The position numbers were made by a program, and so were the translations under genes. 64,000 nucleotides of DNA from Psychromarinibacter sp048262455 (lineage in GTDB: Bacteria; Pseudomonadota; Alphaproteobacteria; Rhodobacterales; Rhodobacteraceae), in NCBI GenBank assembly GCA_048262455.1, contig JBLXFD010000010.1, positions 1 through 64,000 on the forward strand, written 5' to 3'. This document shows, one piece after another, positions 1-7,753 of this stretch. Numbering within the stretch: position 1 is the stretch's first letter; every line of letters begins with the position of its first letter. Below the pieces are notes generated by a model. The model saw nothing but the letters and a program-made list of their open reading frames with translations, did not search any database and had not been told where the DNA came from.

Positions 1-1
1 G

Positions 2-1090
2 CTGGGCATCGCCACCCGCCGGGCGCTGTGGGACTACCTGCTGGCGGTGGCGGCCGTGCTGTTCATCCTGCTGGCCGTGGCCTGGACCATCGACCTGGCC
101 GCCACCTTCCCGCAACTGCGCGACGCCGCCGCCGAGCAGGGCGCGCCGCTGCCCATCCTGATGGGCCCCTACCTGATGCAGCGCGGCACCGACATCCTCA
201 CCCGGATGCTGCCGGTGGCGGTGTTCTTCGGCGTCTTCCTGGCCGAGATCGCCCGCCGCGGCCGCTTGGAAAGCATCGTGCTGGCCACCGCCGGCGCCTC
301 GACCCTGCGCGGTTTCGCGGCGCTGCTCTGGCTTGGCCTGCTGCTGGGGGCGCTGAACACGGGGCTGGAGGCCCGCTGGCGCCCCGCCGCCGTCTTCGCG
401 CAGGTGGAGACGGGGTTCGGCAGCTACGCCCGCCGGTTCCGGCGCGGCTGGGTCGAGGGGATCTGGTTCATCGAGGGCGACACCGCCCTGCGCGCCGACG
501 TGCTGCGCGACGACCCGCCCCGGCTGCGCGAGGCGCTGGTCTTCACCGGCATCCAGTCGGACCGGCTGGAGACGATCATCGGCGCCGAGGAGGTGCTGCC
601 CGCCGCGGAGCCCTACCTGTGGCAGCTGCGGGGCGTCACGCGGTGGGATTCGGTCTTCGGCGAGGCCACCGTCAGCCCCGGCGACGACACCCGGCTGGAG
701 CTGGACCTGATCCCCGAGCAGCTGGTCTACGTGGGCATCCCCGCCTTCTACCTGCCCGGCCCGGCGCTGAAGGCGATGGCGGCGATGCGCCGCCCGCCGC
801 CGGGAATCGCCGGGATCCGCACCGCGCTCTGGCGCCGGCGCGCGGCGCCCCTGCTGCCCTTCGCGCTGGCGATGCTGGCGGTGGGGCTGGCGGGGGCCGG
901 GTTCGAGGGCCGCCGCATCCTGATCCCCCGGCTGGTGGCGCTGGCGGCCGGCGGCTACGTCTTCACCGTGGCGATCAAGACCTTCTGGGCGCTGGGGGAA
1001 CTGGGCTCCCTCCCCCCCTCGGTGGCGGTGCTGGCGCCGCCGGCGATCGGCATGGCGGTGGCGGCGCTGTTCATCCGGCGCATGGCGTGA
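2..1090 (+). CDS. LptF/LptG-like (YjgP/YjgQ) permease, 5' truncated
   Basis: The gene is open from the window edge, so its start lies upstream; about 362 residues are visible. A hydrophobic helix right at the edge is followed by two more helices over roughly residues 60-120. A long soluble segment comes next (to about residue 260), and then three C-terminal helices. This is the topology of the LptF/LptG family: inner-membrane permeases that, with the LptB ATPase, pull lipopolysaccharide from the inner membrane towards the LptC/A bridge. The soluble part would be the periplasmic jellyroll domain. Sequence similarity to the canonical pair is not strong by eye, so I leave out a symbol. The last 69 nucleotides of the gene are repeated downstream (1321-1389) with about 93 percent identity. 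Confidence 0.7.
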   Translation: MGIATRRALWDYLLAVAAVLFILLAVAWTIDLAATFPQLRDAAAEQGAPLPILMGPYLMQRGTDILTRMLPVAVFFGVFLAEIARRGRLESIVLATAGASTLRGFAALLWLGLLLGALNTGLEARWRPAAVFAQVETGFGSYARRFRRGWVEGIWFIEGDTALRADVLRDDPPRLREALVFTGIQSDRLETIIGAEEVLPAAEPYLWQLRGVTRWDSVFGEATVSPGDDTRLELDLIPEQLVYVGIPAFYLPGPALKAMAAMRRPPPGIAGIRTALWRRRAAPLLPFALAMLAVGLAGAGFEGRRILIPRLVALAAGGYVFTVAIKTFWALGELGSLPPSVAVLAPPAIGMAVAALFIRRMA

Positions 1091-1610
1091 GGGTGGCAGC
1101 AACCGATTGGAAGCGCGTCGCTGAACCGGCACCCGGGCGGGCGCCTTGCCCGGAACAGCCGCGAAGCGGCCCGGGCAGCGCCCGCCCGCCCCAACGGCCG
1201 GGCGCTTTGGTGCCGTTTGTCCTGCACCCGGAGGTCACGGCGAAGCGGTGCTATAAAGCGCCCACCACCGACGTCTCAGCGCCCGCCCGCGGCCGGGCCC
1301 TGCCCTTACGCCGGCGCGCGGTGGCGGTGCTGGCGCCGCCGGTGATCGGCGCGGCGTTGGCGGCGCTGTTCATCCGGCGGATGGCGTGAGGGTGGAGAAA
1401 CAGCGCCATTTTAAGCCCATCGCTGAACCGGCACCCGGGCGGACGCTTTGCCCGGAACAGCCGCGAAGCGGCCCGGGCAGGGCCCGGCCGCCCCTACGGC
1501 CGGGCGCTCTGTCGCCGTTTGCGCGCGTTCGAAGGTCACGGCGAAGCGGTGCAATAAAGCGCCCACCACCGACGTTGCAGCGCCCGCCCGCGGCCGGGCC
1601 CTGCCCTCCG
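1022..1610. repeat. Two tandem copies of a ~300-bp unit (gene tail plus two-hairpin repeat)
   Basis: Copy 1 (about 1022-1320) and copy 2 (about 1321-1610) align with a period of 299 to 302 bp, so there are small indels. Each holds the permease gene tail, then a non-coding part related on the minus strand to the elements at 24.6 and 35.3 kb. That part contains the hairpin halves GCGCCCG/CGGGCGC, a second hairpin around GCCCGG/CCGGGC and the CTTTAT-containing core (for example 1250-1258 read on the minus strand). This fills the 525-bp gap between the permease and the next gene; no other gene is visible there. Confidence 0.8.
1321..1389 (+). pseudogene. Duplicated 3' end of the LptF/G-like gene
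   Basis: Positions 1321-1389 repeat 1022-1090, the last 22 codons plus the stop of the upstream permease gene, with about five substitutions. The frame is preserved through the TGA stop at 1387-1389. There is no start codon or ribosome binding site that would make it a gene. It is a remnant carried along when a unit of about 300 bp was tandemly duplicated. Confidence 0.75.
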
Positions 1611-1615
1611 GTGCC

Positions 1616-2368
1616 CTACGCCGGCGCCCGCCGGGCCGCGTCCCGGGCCTCGGCGACGCGGGGGTACACCAGCCGCTCCGCCCGCTCCAGCATCGCCTCG
1701 TCGTCGATCTCGGCCCAGGGCAGGCCCTCGAGCCGGACGCAGGTGATGGGCGCTTGCCGTCCCAGCGCCACCAGCCCGGCCTCGTAGTGCTCGGCCGGGG
1801 CCGTCTCCAGCACCCGCGCCCCGACCTCGGGCATCCGCGCCGCGGCCGCGGCCTCCAGCGCGGTGATGCCCACCATCTCGCCGAAATGCGGCTCCGGCCG
1901 CGCGCCGGGGGTCTTTGACAGCTCGGCCAGCCGGTCGTCCTCGTCCGCCCAGACGTAGACCTCGTCGCCCGCGCCGGTGGGGCCGGAGGTGACGAAGCGG
2001 CTGCCTCCCGCCAGCGCCGCCTCCAGCGCCGCGGGGGCGTAGACCAGGTCGGATTCCAGCACCAGGCAGGGGCCCTCCAGCCCCTCGAGCCCGCGCAGCA
2101 GGGTCAGCAGGCTGCCGGTGCTGGCGAAGTCGGGGTTGTGCACCAGCTCCACCCCCGCCACGCCGGCGAAAGCGGCCTCGTACTGCTCGGACAGATGCCC
2201 CGTGACAATGCGGATCCGCCCGATGCCGAAGGCGCGCAGGCTGTCCACGGATTGCGCCACCAGCGCCCGGCCTCCCAGCTCGATCAGCCCCTTGGGCATC
2301 AGCCTGCCGCGCGCGCCCATGCGCACGCCCATGCCCGCCGCGAGGATGATCGCCGTGAAGTCCTTCAT
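1616..2368 (-). CDS. PntC/LicC-like cytidylyltransferase (nucleotidyltransferase family)
   Basis: 250 residues, the full length of a single-domain sugar-nucleotidyltransferase-type enzyme. The N-terminus has the NTP-binding signature AIILAAGMGVR (6-16) and PKG (25-27). ESDLVY (105-110) carries the probable metal-binding aspartate. GDEVYV (134-139), HFGEMVGI (161-168) and LPWAEIDDE (216-224) are blocks I associate with cytidylyltransferases acting on 2-aminoethylphosphonate or phosphocholine, rather than with hexose-1-phosphate enzymes. The expected reaction is CTP plus a phospho- or phosphono-alcohol/amine giving the CMP/CDP-activated form. I chose the ATG at 2368 because the NTP signature starts five residues later. 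It is divergent, 74 bp apart, from a CDP-alcohol phosphatidyltransferase, a natural consumer of such a product. The substrate is inferred. Confidence 0.7.
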   Translation of the reverse strand: MKDFTAIILAAGMGVRMGARGRLMPKGLIELGGRALVAQSVDSLRAFGIGRIRIVTGHLSEQYEAAFAGVAGVELVHNPDFASTGSLLTLLRGLEGLEGPCLVLESDLVYAPAALEAALAGGSRFVTSGPTGAGDEVYVWADEDDRLAELSKTPGARPEPHFGEMVGITALEAAAAARMPEVGARVLETAPAEHYEAGLVALGRQAPITCVRLEGLPWAEIDDEAMLERAERLVYPRVAEARDAARRAPA

Positions 2369-2442
2369 TTTCGCCCCGCTTTCCGGCAGAACCGGCCCAG
2401 ATCCGGCGCGGACGATAGGGCAGCGGCGGCGGGGCCACAAGG

Positions 2443-3168
2443 ATGGGACGGGTGACAGGACGGGATGAGGCGACCTTCGTGACCTTCGCGCGCGTGGCGG
2501 CGGACCTGAAGGGCGCGCGCTACCGCGAGGAATGGCGGTCCTCCTGGGCCATCGCCCTGCTCTACCGGGTGCCGGGGCTGCCGCTGGTCTGGCTGCTGGC
2601 GCGCACCCCAGTGACGCCCATGGGGCTGACGCTGGCGGCGCTGCTGCTGGCGCTGGCGCTGCCGGGGCTGGCCTGGGGGCTGCCGCTGGGCGCGGCGGCG
2701 GTGGCGGTGGCGGCGGGCGGGGCGCTGTTCCAGGTGCTGGACTGCGCCGACGGCACGCTGGCGCGGGTGACGGGGCGCAGCTCGCGCGGGGGCGGCGACG
2801 CGGATTTCCTGGTGGACATGGCGCAATGGGGGCTGCTCTACATCGCCATCGGGTTGCTGGCGGACCGGACGCTGGGCACCGGCGGCGGCTGGACCGCGCT
2901 GGCGGCGGCGGCGGCCTGGGGGCGGCTGCTGGCGCGGGTGATCTCGGACCGGCTGAAGGGCTTCGGCGGCGGCGGAAGCCGCCCGCTGCGGCCCCTCGAC
3001 TACCTGCCCGCCTTCGTCGCGGGGCTGTCGGGGCTGATCCCCTTCCTGGCGCTTTCGGGCCCCTGGCTGGGCTGGGCGGTCTTGGCGCTGGTGGTCTACA
3101 GCCTGCTGGACATCGGCGACGCGCTGGGCCCCTCGGTGGCGCGGGCGTTGCGGCGGGGGCGCGGATGA
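2443..3168 (+). CDS. CDP-alcohol phosphatidyltransferase family protein (first of two)
   Basis: 241 residues with several hydrophobic helices, as expected for this integral membrane family. The full catalytic signature is present: D100-x2-D103-G104-x2-A107-R108-x8-G117-x3-D121-x3-D125, with all four metal-binding aspartates. Members move a phospho-alcohol from a CDP carrier to an acceptor, for example CDP-diacylglycerol plus inositol phosphate, or a CDP-alcohol plus diacylglycerol. The gene overlaps the following glycosyltransferase by the four bases ATGA, so the two are probably translationally coupled, and it is divergent from a cytidylyltransferase. This suggests it uses the CMP-activated group made next door and that its product is then glycosylated. 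Substrate unknown. Confidence 0.85.
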   Translation: MGRVTGRDEATFVTFARVAADLKGARYREEWRSSWAIALLYRVPGLPLVWLLARTPVTPMGLTLAALLLALALPGLAWGLPLGAAAVAVAAGGALFQVLDCADGTLARVTGRSSRGGGDADFLVDMAQWGLLYIAIGLLADRTLGTGGGWTALAAAAAWGRLLARVISDRLKGFGGGGSRPLRPLDYLPAFVAGLSGLIPFLALSGPWLGWAVLALVVYSLLDIGDALGPSVARALRRGRG

Positions 3169-4274
3169 GGATCGTGCAGCTGTCGCCCTACGCGATGGAG
3201 CGGCCGGGCGGCGTGCAAGCGCATGTGCGCGATCTTGCGGCATGGCTGCGCGCGCAGGGGCACGAGACGCGGATCCTCTGCCCGCCCGCCGCCGGGGGGC
3301 GGGCCGGCAGCGGCGGCGGCGTGACCCGGCTGGGCCGGTCGCGGATGCTGGGCGCCCATGGCACCGAGTTCGAGATCGCCGCCGCCAGCCCCCGCGCGGT
3401 CCGCGCCGCGGCGCGGGAGCTGCGGGACTGGGGCGCCGAGATCGTCCACATGCACACGCCCTGGACGCCGCTGCTGGTCTGGCAGATGTGGCGCGCGCTG
3501 GACCTGCCCACGGTGGCCACGGTGCATGCCACCCTGCCCGCCCCCGACAGCCGCGGCGCCACCGACCGCTACATCCGCTGGGCCGCCCGCCGCATCCTGC
3601 CGCGCTGCGCGTCGCTGGTGGTGCCCTCGGAGGCGCCGCTGGAGATGCTGCGCCGGGTGCTGCCGGGGGCGCGCCCCGAAGTGCTGGCCCCGGCGATCGA
3701 CCTTGCTCCCTGGCGCGCCGCCGCCGCGCCCAGGGCGCCGGGTGCGCTGCGGCTGCTGTTCCTCGGGCGGCTGGAGCCGCGCAAGGGGGTGGACGTGCTG
3801 CTCCGGGCCTGGCCGCGGATCGCAGACGCCCTGCCCGACGCGCGGCTGACGCTTGCCGGCGACGGCCCCCTGCGCGCGGCGGCCGAGGCGGCCGCGGGCC
3901 CGCGCCTGGTGCTGGCGGGCCGCCCGGGCGACGCGGCGGCGCGGCGGCTGGTGGCGCAGGCCGACCTGCTGCTGGCCCCCGCCCCCTACGGCGAAAGCTT
4001 CGGGCTGGTGCTGGCCGAGGCCTTGGCCGCCGGAACCCTGCCGGTTGCCGCCGCGAATGCCGGCTATGCCTCGGTGCTGACGGGACCCGGCGCGGCGCTT
4101 TTGGTGGCGCCGGGCGATCCGCAGGCGCTGGCGGAGCGGGTGATCGCGCTGGGGCGCGACGCGGGCGCGCGGGCGGCGCTGCTGGACTGGGCGGCGGCGC
4201 GGGCGCGCGAGGTGGACGTGGCGGCGCAGGGGCCGGGATACCTGGGGCTGTACCGGCGGGTGCTGGGGCGGTGA
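3165..4274 (+). CDS. GT4 glycosyltransferase, PimA-like
   Basis: 369 residues. The N-terminus MRIVQLSPYAMERPGGVQ with the PGGVQ loop, followed by HVRDLAAWL, is the acceptor-side start of GT4 GT-B enzymes such as the mycobacterial phosphatidylinositol mannosyltransferase PimA. The C-terminal half has FLGRLEPRKGVDVLL (donor domain start) and the GESFGLVLAEALAAG block that contains the conserved E-x7-E motif binding the nucleotide sugar. It starts inside the stop of the CDP-alcohol phosphatidyltransferase gene (ATGA overlap), so it most likely glycosylates the phospholipid that enzyme makes, at the inner face of the cytoplasmic membrane. The sugar and the acceptor are not determined. A hairpin repeat in sense orientation follows the stop. 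Confidence 0.82.
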   Translation: MRIVQLSPYAMERPGGVQAHVRDLAAWLRAQGHETRILCPPAAGGRAGSGGGVTRLGRSRMLGAHGTEFEIAAASPRAVRAAARELRDWGAEIVHMHTPWTPLLVWQMWRALDLPTVATVHATLPAPDSRGATDRYIRWAARRILPRCASLVVPSEAPLEMLRRVLPGARPEVLAPAIDLAPWRAAAAPRAPGALRLLFLGRLEPRKGVDVLLRAWPRIADALPDARLTLAGDGPLRAAAEAAAGPRLVLAGRPGDAAARRLVAQADLLLAPAPYGESFGLVLAEALAAGTLPVAAANAGYASVLTGPGAALLVAPGDPQALAERVIALGRDAGARAALLDWAAARAREVDVAAQGPGYLGLYRRVLGR

Positions 4275-4279
4275 TCTTG

Positions 4280-4337
4280 AAGGGGGCGCTGCCCCCGCCG
4301 CCTGCGGCGGCCCCCCGGGATATTTTGAAACCAGAGA
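4280..4337 (+). repeat. 3' hairpin element, copy 1 of 6
   Basis: Six bases behind the glycosyltransferase stop. A self-complementary GGGGGCGCTGCCCCC and a second stem GCCGCCTGCGGCGGC are followed by CCCCCCGGGATATTTT and then ACCAGAGA. The same order (hairpin, CCCGGGATATTT, CCAGA) recurs at 7.6, 22.7, 41.9, 54.7 and 59.1 kb, always sense to the gene just upstream. Hairpin plus a short T-run would suit a transcription terminator. Confidence 0.75.
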
Positions 4338-4359
4338 TTGTGCGTGTCGGGGCTGCGGG

Positions 4360-5310
4360 TCAGGCCGGGCGCTCCCAGGGGGCGGGGTCTGGGAAGCGGG
4401 ATTCGAGCCAGCGGCGCACCGTGGTTTCCGTGGCCGGGTTGGGGCGGGCGCCGAAGCTGTCGTTGAGGGTGGCGGAAAGCGGGCGCCGGGCGCGCAGCCA
4501 GGCCAGTTGCGCCGCCGTCCAGGCGCGCAGGTTCTCGATCGAGACGTAGCCCTCCACCTTGCGGCTGAGCGCGGAGGGGGCGCGGGCGGCGCGGCCGGTT
4601 TCCAGCGCGAAGTGGGGGGCGAGGAATTCCGGCGGCACGTTGCCCGGAGCGCGGAAGCGGGCGGCGCGGGTGGCGGCGATCTCGTCCGGGAAGGCGGCTT
4701 CCATGGCCTCCATTGTCTCGCGCTCGAACAGCTGGGGGCCGTGGATCACGTGTTGCCGCGCGCCGCCCCCGAAGCGGCGGCTGAGCGCTTCGTCGGCGGT
4801 GGCGAGGGCCAGGTTCCAGGGGCTGGCGGCGCTGTGGTCGAGCCGTTTCCGGGGCGCCACCCGGCGGCGCGACAGGTGCACCAGCGGCCGGCCGTCCGGG
4901 GCCAGCAGCGCCGGGCCGAGGCCCGGGGAGAGCGCCAGCATGTCGTCCTCGAAGTAGACGAAGCGCCGGGAGAGGCCCGGGACCAGGTGCAGGTGGCTGA
5001 CGATGGCGAAGGAGTTGAAGGTGGGCAGCACTTCGGGCGCCATGACCACGTCGTGGTGCACCAGGTTGATCGCCGGGTGCTCCGGGTCCAGCCAGGCCGG
5101 CACCTGCGGCCGGCAGGTCAGCAGGTGGATGCGCCGCGCCCAGGGGCAGTTGCGCGCCACCGAGCGCAGGGCGAAGCGCAGCACCTCGAGGTTGTCGCGG
5201 GTGCGGTTCGGGTTCAGGTCGCGCGGGTCCGCGGCATGGCGGTTCAGCGTCTCCAGGTAGCCCGGAAAGCGGTCGTCGACCCAGGTGAAGACGATGTCCA
5301 TCGGTTCCAT
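4360..5310 (-). CDS. Stealth-family sugar-phosphate transferase
   Basis: 316 residues. DIVFTWVDDRFPGY at residues 5-18 is the conserved region 1 motif of the Stealth family. The stretch RDNLEVLRFALRSV (38-51) to YFEDDMLAL (119-127), with its EDDM acidic group, is conserved region 2. Stealth proteins transfer hexose-1-phosphate from nucleotide sugars to build phosphodiester-linked capsule or envelope polymers, for example GlcNAc-1-phosphotransferases. An internal ATG at 5301 (MDIVFTWV) is an equally good start; 5310 was kept because AGGGGG precedes it. It lies between the PimA-like gene and the FGGY kinase but on the opposite strand, fitting a locus that builds phosphate-bridged glycans or glycolipids. 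Confidence 0.82.
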   Translation of the reverse strand: MEPMDIVFTWVDDRFPGYLETLNRHAADPRDLNPNRTRDNLEVLRFALRSVARNCPWARRIHLLTCRPQVPAWLDPEHPAINLVHHDVVMAPEVLPTFNSFAIVSHLHLVPGLSRRFVYFEDDMLALSPGLGPALLAPDGRPLVHLSRRRVAPRKRLDHSAASPWNLALATADEALSRRFGGGARQHVIHGPQLFERETMEAMEAAFPDEIAATRAARFRAPGNVPPEFLAPHFALETGRAARAPSALSRKVEGYVSIENLRAWTAAQLAWLRARRPLSATLNDSFGARPNPATETTVRRWLESRFPDPAPWERPA

Positions 5311-5413
5311 GCCCCCTGCATCCGCAAGCCGCCGGGGAAAGGCAAGGGTGTTGCCAATCGCCGGGCCGCGTGGCACGGCTGGGCCGACCGACCCAACCGG
5401 ACCCTGCCCCGGC

Positions 5414-6967
5414 GTGCGCCAGCCCGACCTGATCCTTGCCGCCGACTTCGGCACCTCGGCCGTCAAGCTGGGCGCCGTGGGCCCGGACCTGGTGCCGGTC
5501 GCCGTCTCGGTCCAGCCCTACCCGCTGCACCTGCCCGCCCCCGCCTGCGCCGAGCAGGCGCCGGAGGACTGGTGGGCGGCGCTGGCGCGGGGGGTGGCGC
5601 AGCTGGCCGCCGAGGTGCCGGACCTGGCGGCGCGCTGCGGCGCGGTGGTCTTTGCCGCGCAGATGTGCGGGCTGGTCTGCGCGGATGCGGAGGGCGCGGC
5701 GCTGCGCCCGGCGATGGTCTGGATGGACAAGCGGTCGGCCCCGGTGATCCGGCGGCGGATGGGGGGCTTTCCGAAGGTGGCGGGCTACGGGGCGGGGTTT
5801 CTCGCCCGCTCGATCCGGCTGGCCAACGGGGCGCCGCCGCACAACGGGATGGACCCGCCGGGCAAGATGCTCTGGGTGCTGGAGCGGGAGCCGGAGCTGG
5901 CGGCGCGCACCCGGTATTTCCTCGACGTGAAGGACTGGCTGGTCCTGCGCGCCACCGGGCGCGCCGTGACCACCGCCGACAGCGCCAATCTGACCTGGCT
6001 GATGGACAGCCGCCCCGGGCGCGAGGGCTGGTCGCCGGTGCTGGCGCGGCGGCTGGGGATCCCGCTGGACAAGATGCCCCCCATCGTCGACGGCACCGAG
6101 GTTGTGGCGGGGCTCGCGGGCCGCGCGGCGGCGGAGCTGGGGCTGCGGGTCGGAACGCCGGTGGTGGCCGGGGGCGGCGACGTCAGCGCCGCGGCCCTGG
6201 GCTCGGGCGCGGTGGCCCCGGGGGAGCTGCACCTGTGCGTGTCCTCCAGCGCCTGGGTGGCCGGGTTCTTCGACCGCCGGGTGCTGAGCGTGCGCCATTC
6301 CTACGCCACCATCACCTCGCCCCTGGGCTTTCGCCCGCTGCTGATCGCCACGCAGGAAAGCGCGGGCAGCGCCATGGGCTGGCTGGCGCAGACCCTGGGG
6401 GCGGGCCGGGATGACGCGGGGCTGGCGGGGTTCTACCGCGAGATCGGCGCGCCGCTGGCGGATGATCCGTTCTTCCTGCCCTGGCTGGCTGGGGAACGGG
6501 TGCCGGTGGACGAGGCGCGGCTGCGGGGGGCCTTTTACGGGCTGGGACTGCGGCACGGGCCGGAGGCGCTGAAGCGGGCGGTGATCGAGGGGGTGGCGCT
6601 GAACCTGCGCTGGGCGCACGAGAAGGTGGCCGCCGAGAAGGGTGTGCGCCGGGACGGGGAGATCCCGCTGGTGGGGGGCGCCGCGGCGAACCCGCACCTG
6701 GTGCGGATGCTGGCCGATGCGCTGAACCGCCCGGTGCGGGTGGGCGACGCCCGCCACGCCGGGATGCGCGGCGCGGCGGCCATGGCGGCGCCGGTGCTGG
6801 GCTGGACCCGCGATCCCTGGGAGGCGGCGGCGATGCTGCGCGCCGGATCCGGCCCGCCGGTGCTGCCCGACCCCGGCCGCGCCGCGCGGCTGGAGGACCG
6901 TTACGGCGAGCTGGTTCGGGTGCGCCGGGCCATGGTCGCGCTATACAAGGGAAGGGCTCCGCGATGA
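5414..6967 (+). CDS. FGGY-family carbohydrate/polyol kinase
   Basis: About 517 residues, the usual FGGY length. The ATPase-fold start LILAADFGTSAVKLG is a few residues from the chosen GTG at 5414. WMDKRS and the GGGDVSAAALGSGAV block with the presumed catalytic aspartate follow, and the second domain has GGAAANPHLVRMLADAL, the adenosine-binding region. These kinases phosphorylate sugars or polyols such as xylulose, ribulose, glycerol or erythritol. The frame stays open upstream to 5285, but that would run through the start of the divergent Stealth gene, so the shorter start is preferred although its ribosome binding site is weak. It overlaps the next gene by ATGA, suggesting that the phospho-polyol it makes is used by the CDP-alcohol phosphatidyltransferase route here. 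Confidence 0.82.
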   Translation: MRQPDLILAADFGTSAVKLGAVGPDLVPVAVSVQPYPLHLPAPACAEQAPEDWWAALARGVAQLAAEVPDLAARCGAVVFAAQMCGLVCADAEGAALRPAMVWMDKRSAPVIRRRMGGFPKVAGYGAGFLARSIRLANGAPPHNGMDPPGKMLWVLEREPELAARTRYFLDVKDWLVLRATGRAVTTADSANLTWLMDSRPGREGWSPVLARRLGIPLDKMPPIVDGTEVVAGLAGRAAAELGLRVGTPVVAGGGDVSAAALGSGAVAPGELHLCVSSSAWVAGFFDRRVLSVRHSYATITSPLGFRPLLIATQESAGSAMGWLAQTLGAGRDDAGLAGFYREIGAPLADDPFFLPWLAGERVPVDEARLRGAFYGLGLRHGPEALKRAVIEGVALNLRWAHEKVAAEKGVRRDGEIPLVGGAAANPHLVRMLADALNRPVRVGDARHAGMRGAAAMAAPVLGWTRDPWEAAAMLRAGSGPPVLPDPGRAARLEDRYGELVRVRRAMVALYKGRAPR

Positions 6968-7653
6968 TCGACGACCTGACGCGCCACGTGATCGACCCGA
7001 TGTGGGAGCGGCTGGCCCGCCCCCTCGCCCGCGCCGGGGTGACGCCGAACCAGGTGACGCTGGCGGGGCTGGCGCTGGTGGCGGCGGTCTCGGCCGCCTA
7101 CCTGTGGCACCGCAGCGAGTGGGTCTTCGGGCTGAGCCTGGCGCTGGCCTTCGCCTTCGACGCGCTGGACGGGGCGGTGGCGCGGCAGACCGGCAAAAGC
7201 AGCAAGTTCGGCGGATACCTGGATGCGGTGGTGGACCGGTATCAGGAGTTGCTGGTGCTGCTGGCAATCGGGTGGGTGACGGGGCTTTGGGCGCTGGCGC
7301 TGCTGGCCTTCTCGGGGGCGATGCTGACCAGCTATGCCAAGGCGCGCTGCGCGTTGGAGATAGAGGTGGCGAATACCGGCTGGCCGGATTTCTTCGAGCG
7401 GCTGGAGCGGATCATCTTTCTTTGCGCGCTGCTGGTGGTCTCGGGGGTGGTGGCGGCCGGCTGGGTGCTGCCGGCGGGGCTGGCGGTCTATGCCGCGCTG
7501 TGCCACGCCACGGCGCTGCAGCGGGCGGCGCGGGCGGCGCGGCTGTTGCGGACGGCGGATGCCGCGCGGGGGGCCGGACAGGCGGATCGGATCGCTTGCG
7601 GCGATCCGACCGGTGCGAGGGGCGCTGCCCCTCGCGCTCCCCGGGATATTTAG
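6964..7653 (+). CDS. CDP-alcohol phosphatidyltransferase family protein (second of two)
   Basis: 229 residues. The signature D66-x2-D69-G70-x2-A73-R74-x8-G83-x3-D87-x3-D91 is complete. The protein starts MIDDLTRHVIDPMWERLARPLARAGVTPNQVTL, where the GVTPNQVT segment before the first helix is typical for the family. It is translationally coupled (ATGA overlap) to the FGGY kinase. The last 25 or so residues (GDPTGARGAAPRAPRDI) are not family sequence: they are a translation of the hairpin repeat that elsewhere lies outside genes, and the stop TAG falls inside its ATATTTAG motif. The gene therefore seems to have lost its own stop and adopted one from the repeat. The exact phospho-alcohol is unknown. 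Confidence 0.85.
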   Translation: MIDDLTRHVIDPMWERLARPLARAGVTPNQVTLAGLALVAAVSAAYLWHRSEWVFGLSLALAFAFDALDGAVARQTGKSSKFGGYLDAVVDRYQELLVLLAIGWVTGLWALALLAFSGAMLTSYAKARCALEIEVANTGWPDFFERLERIIFLCALLVVSGVVAAGWVLPAGLAVYAALCHATALQRAARAARLLRTADAARGAGQADRIACGDPTGARGAAPRAPRDI

Positions 7654-7668
7654 AACCAGAAGAAGCTG
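7587..7668 (+). repeat. 3' hairpin element, copy 2 of 6 (inside the end of a CDS)
   Basis: GATCGCTTGCGGCGATC stem, then GAGGGGCGCTGCCCCTC, then CCCCGGGATATTTAG and ACCAGAAGAAG. Unlike the other copies it starts within the reading frame of the upstream CDP-alcohol phosphatidyltransferase and supplies its stop codon. Confidence 0.8.
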
Positions 7669-7753
7669 CAGGGGGGCTTCTGGCCGGGTGCTGCGCGGAT
7701 TGACGCAGGCGGTTCGATATGGTCACTGGCCCGGCGCTGCGACGGGATGATCC

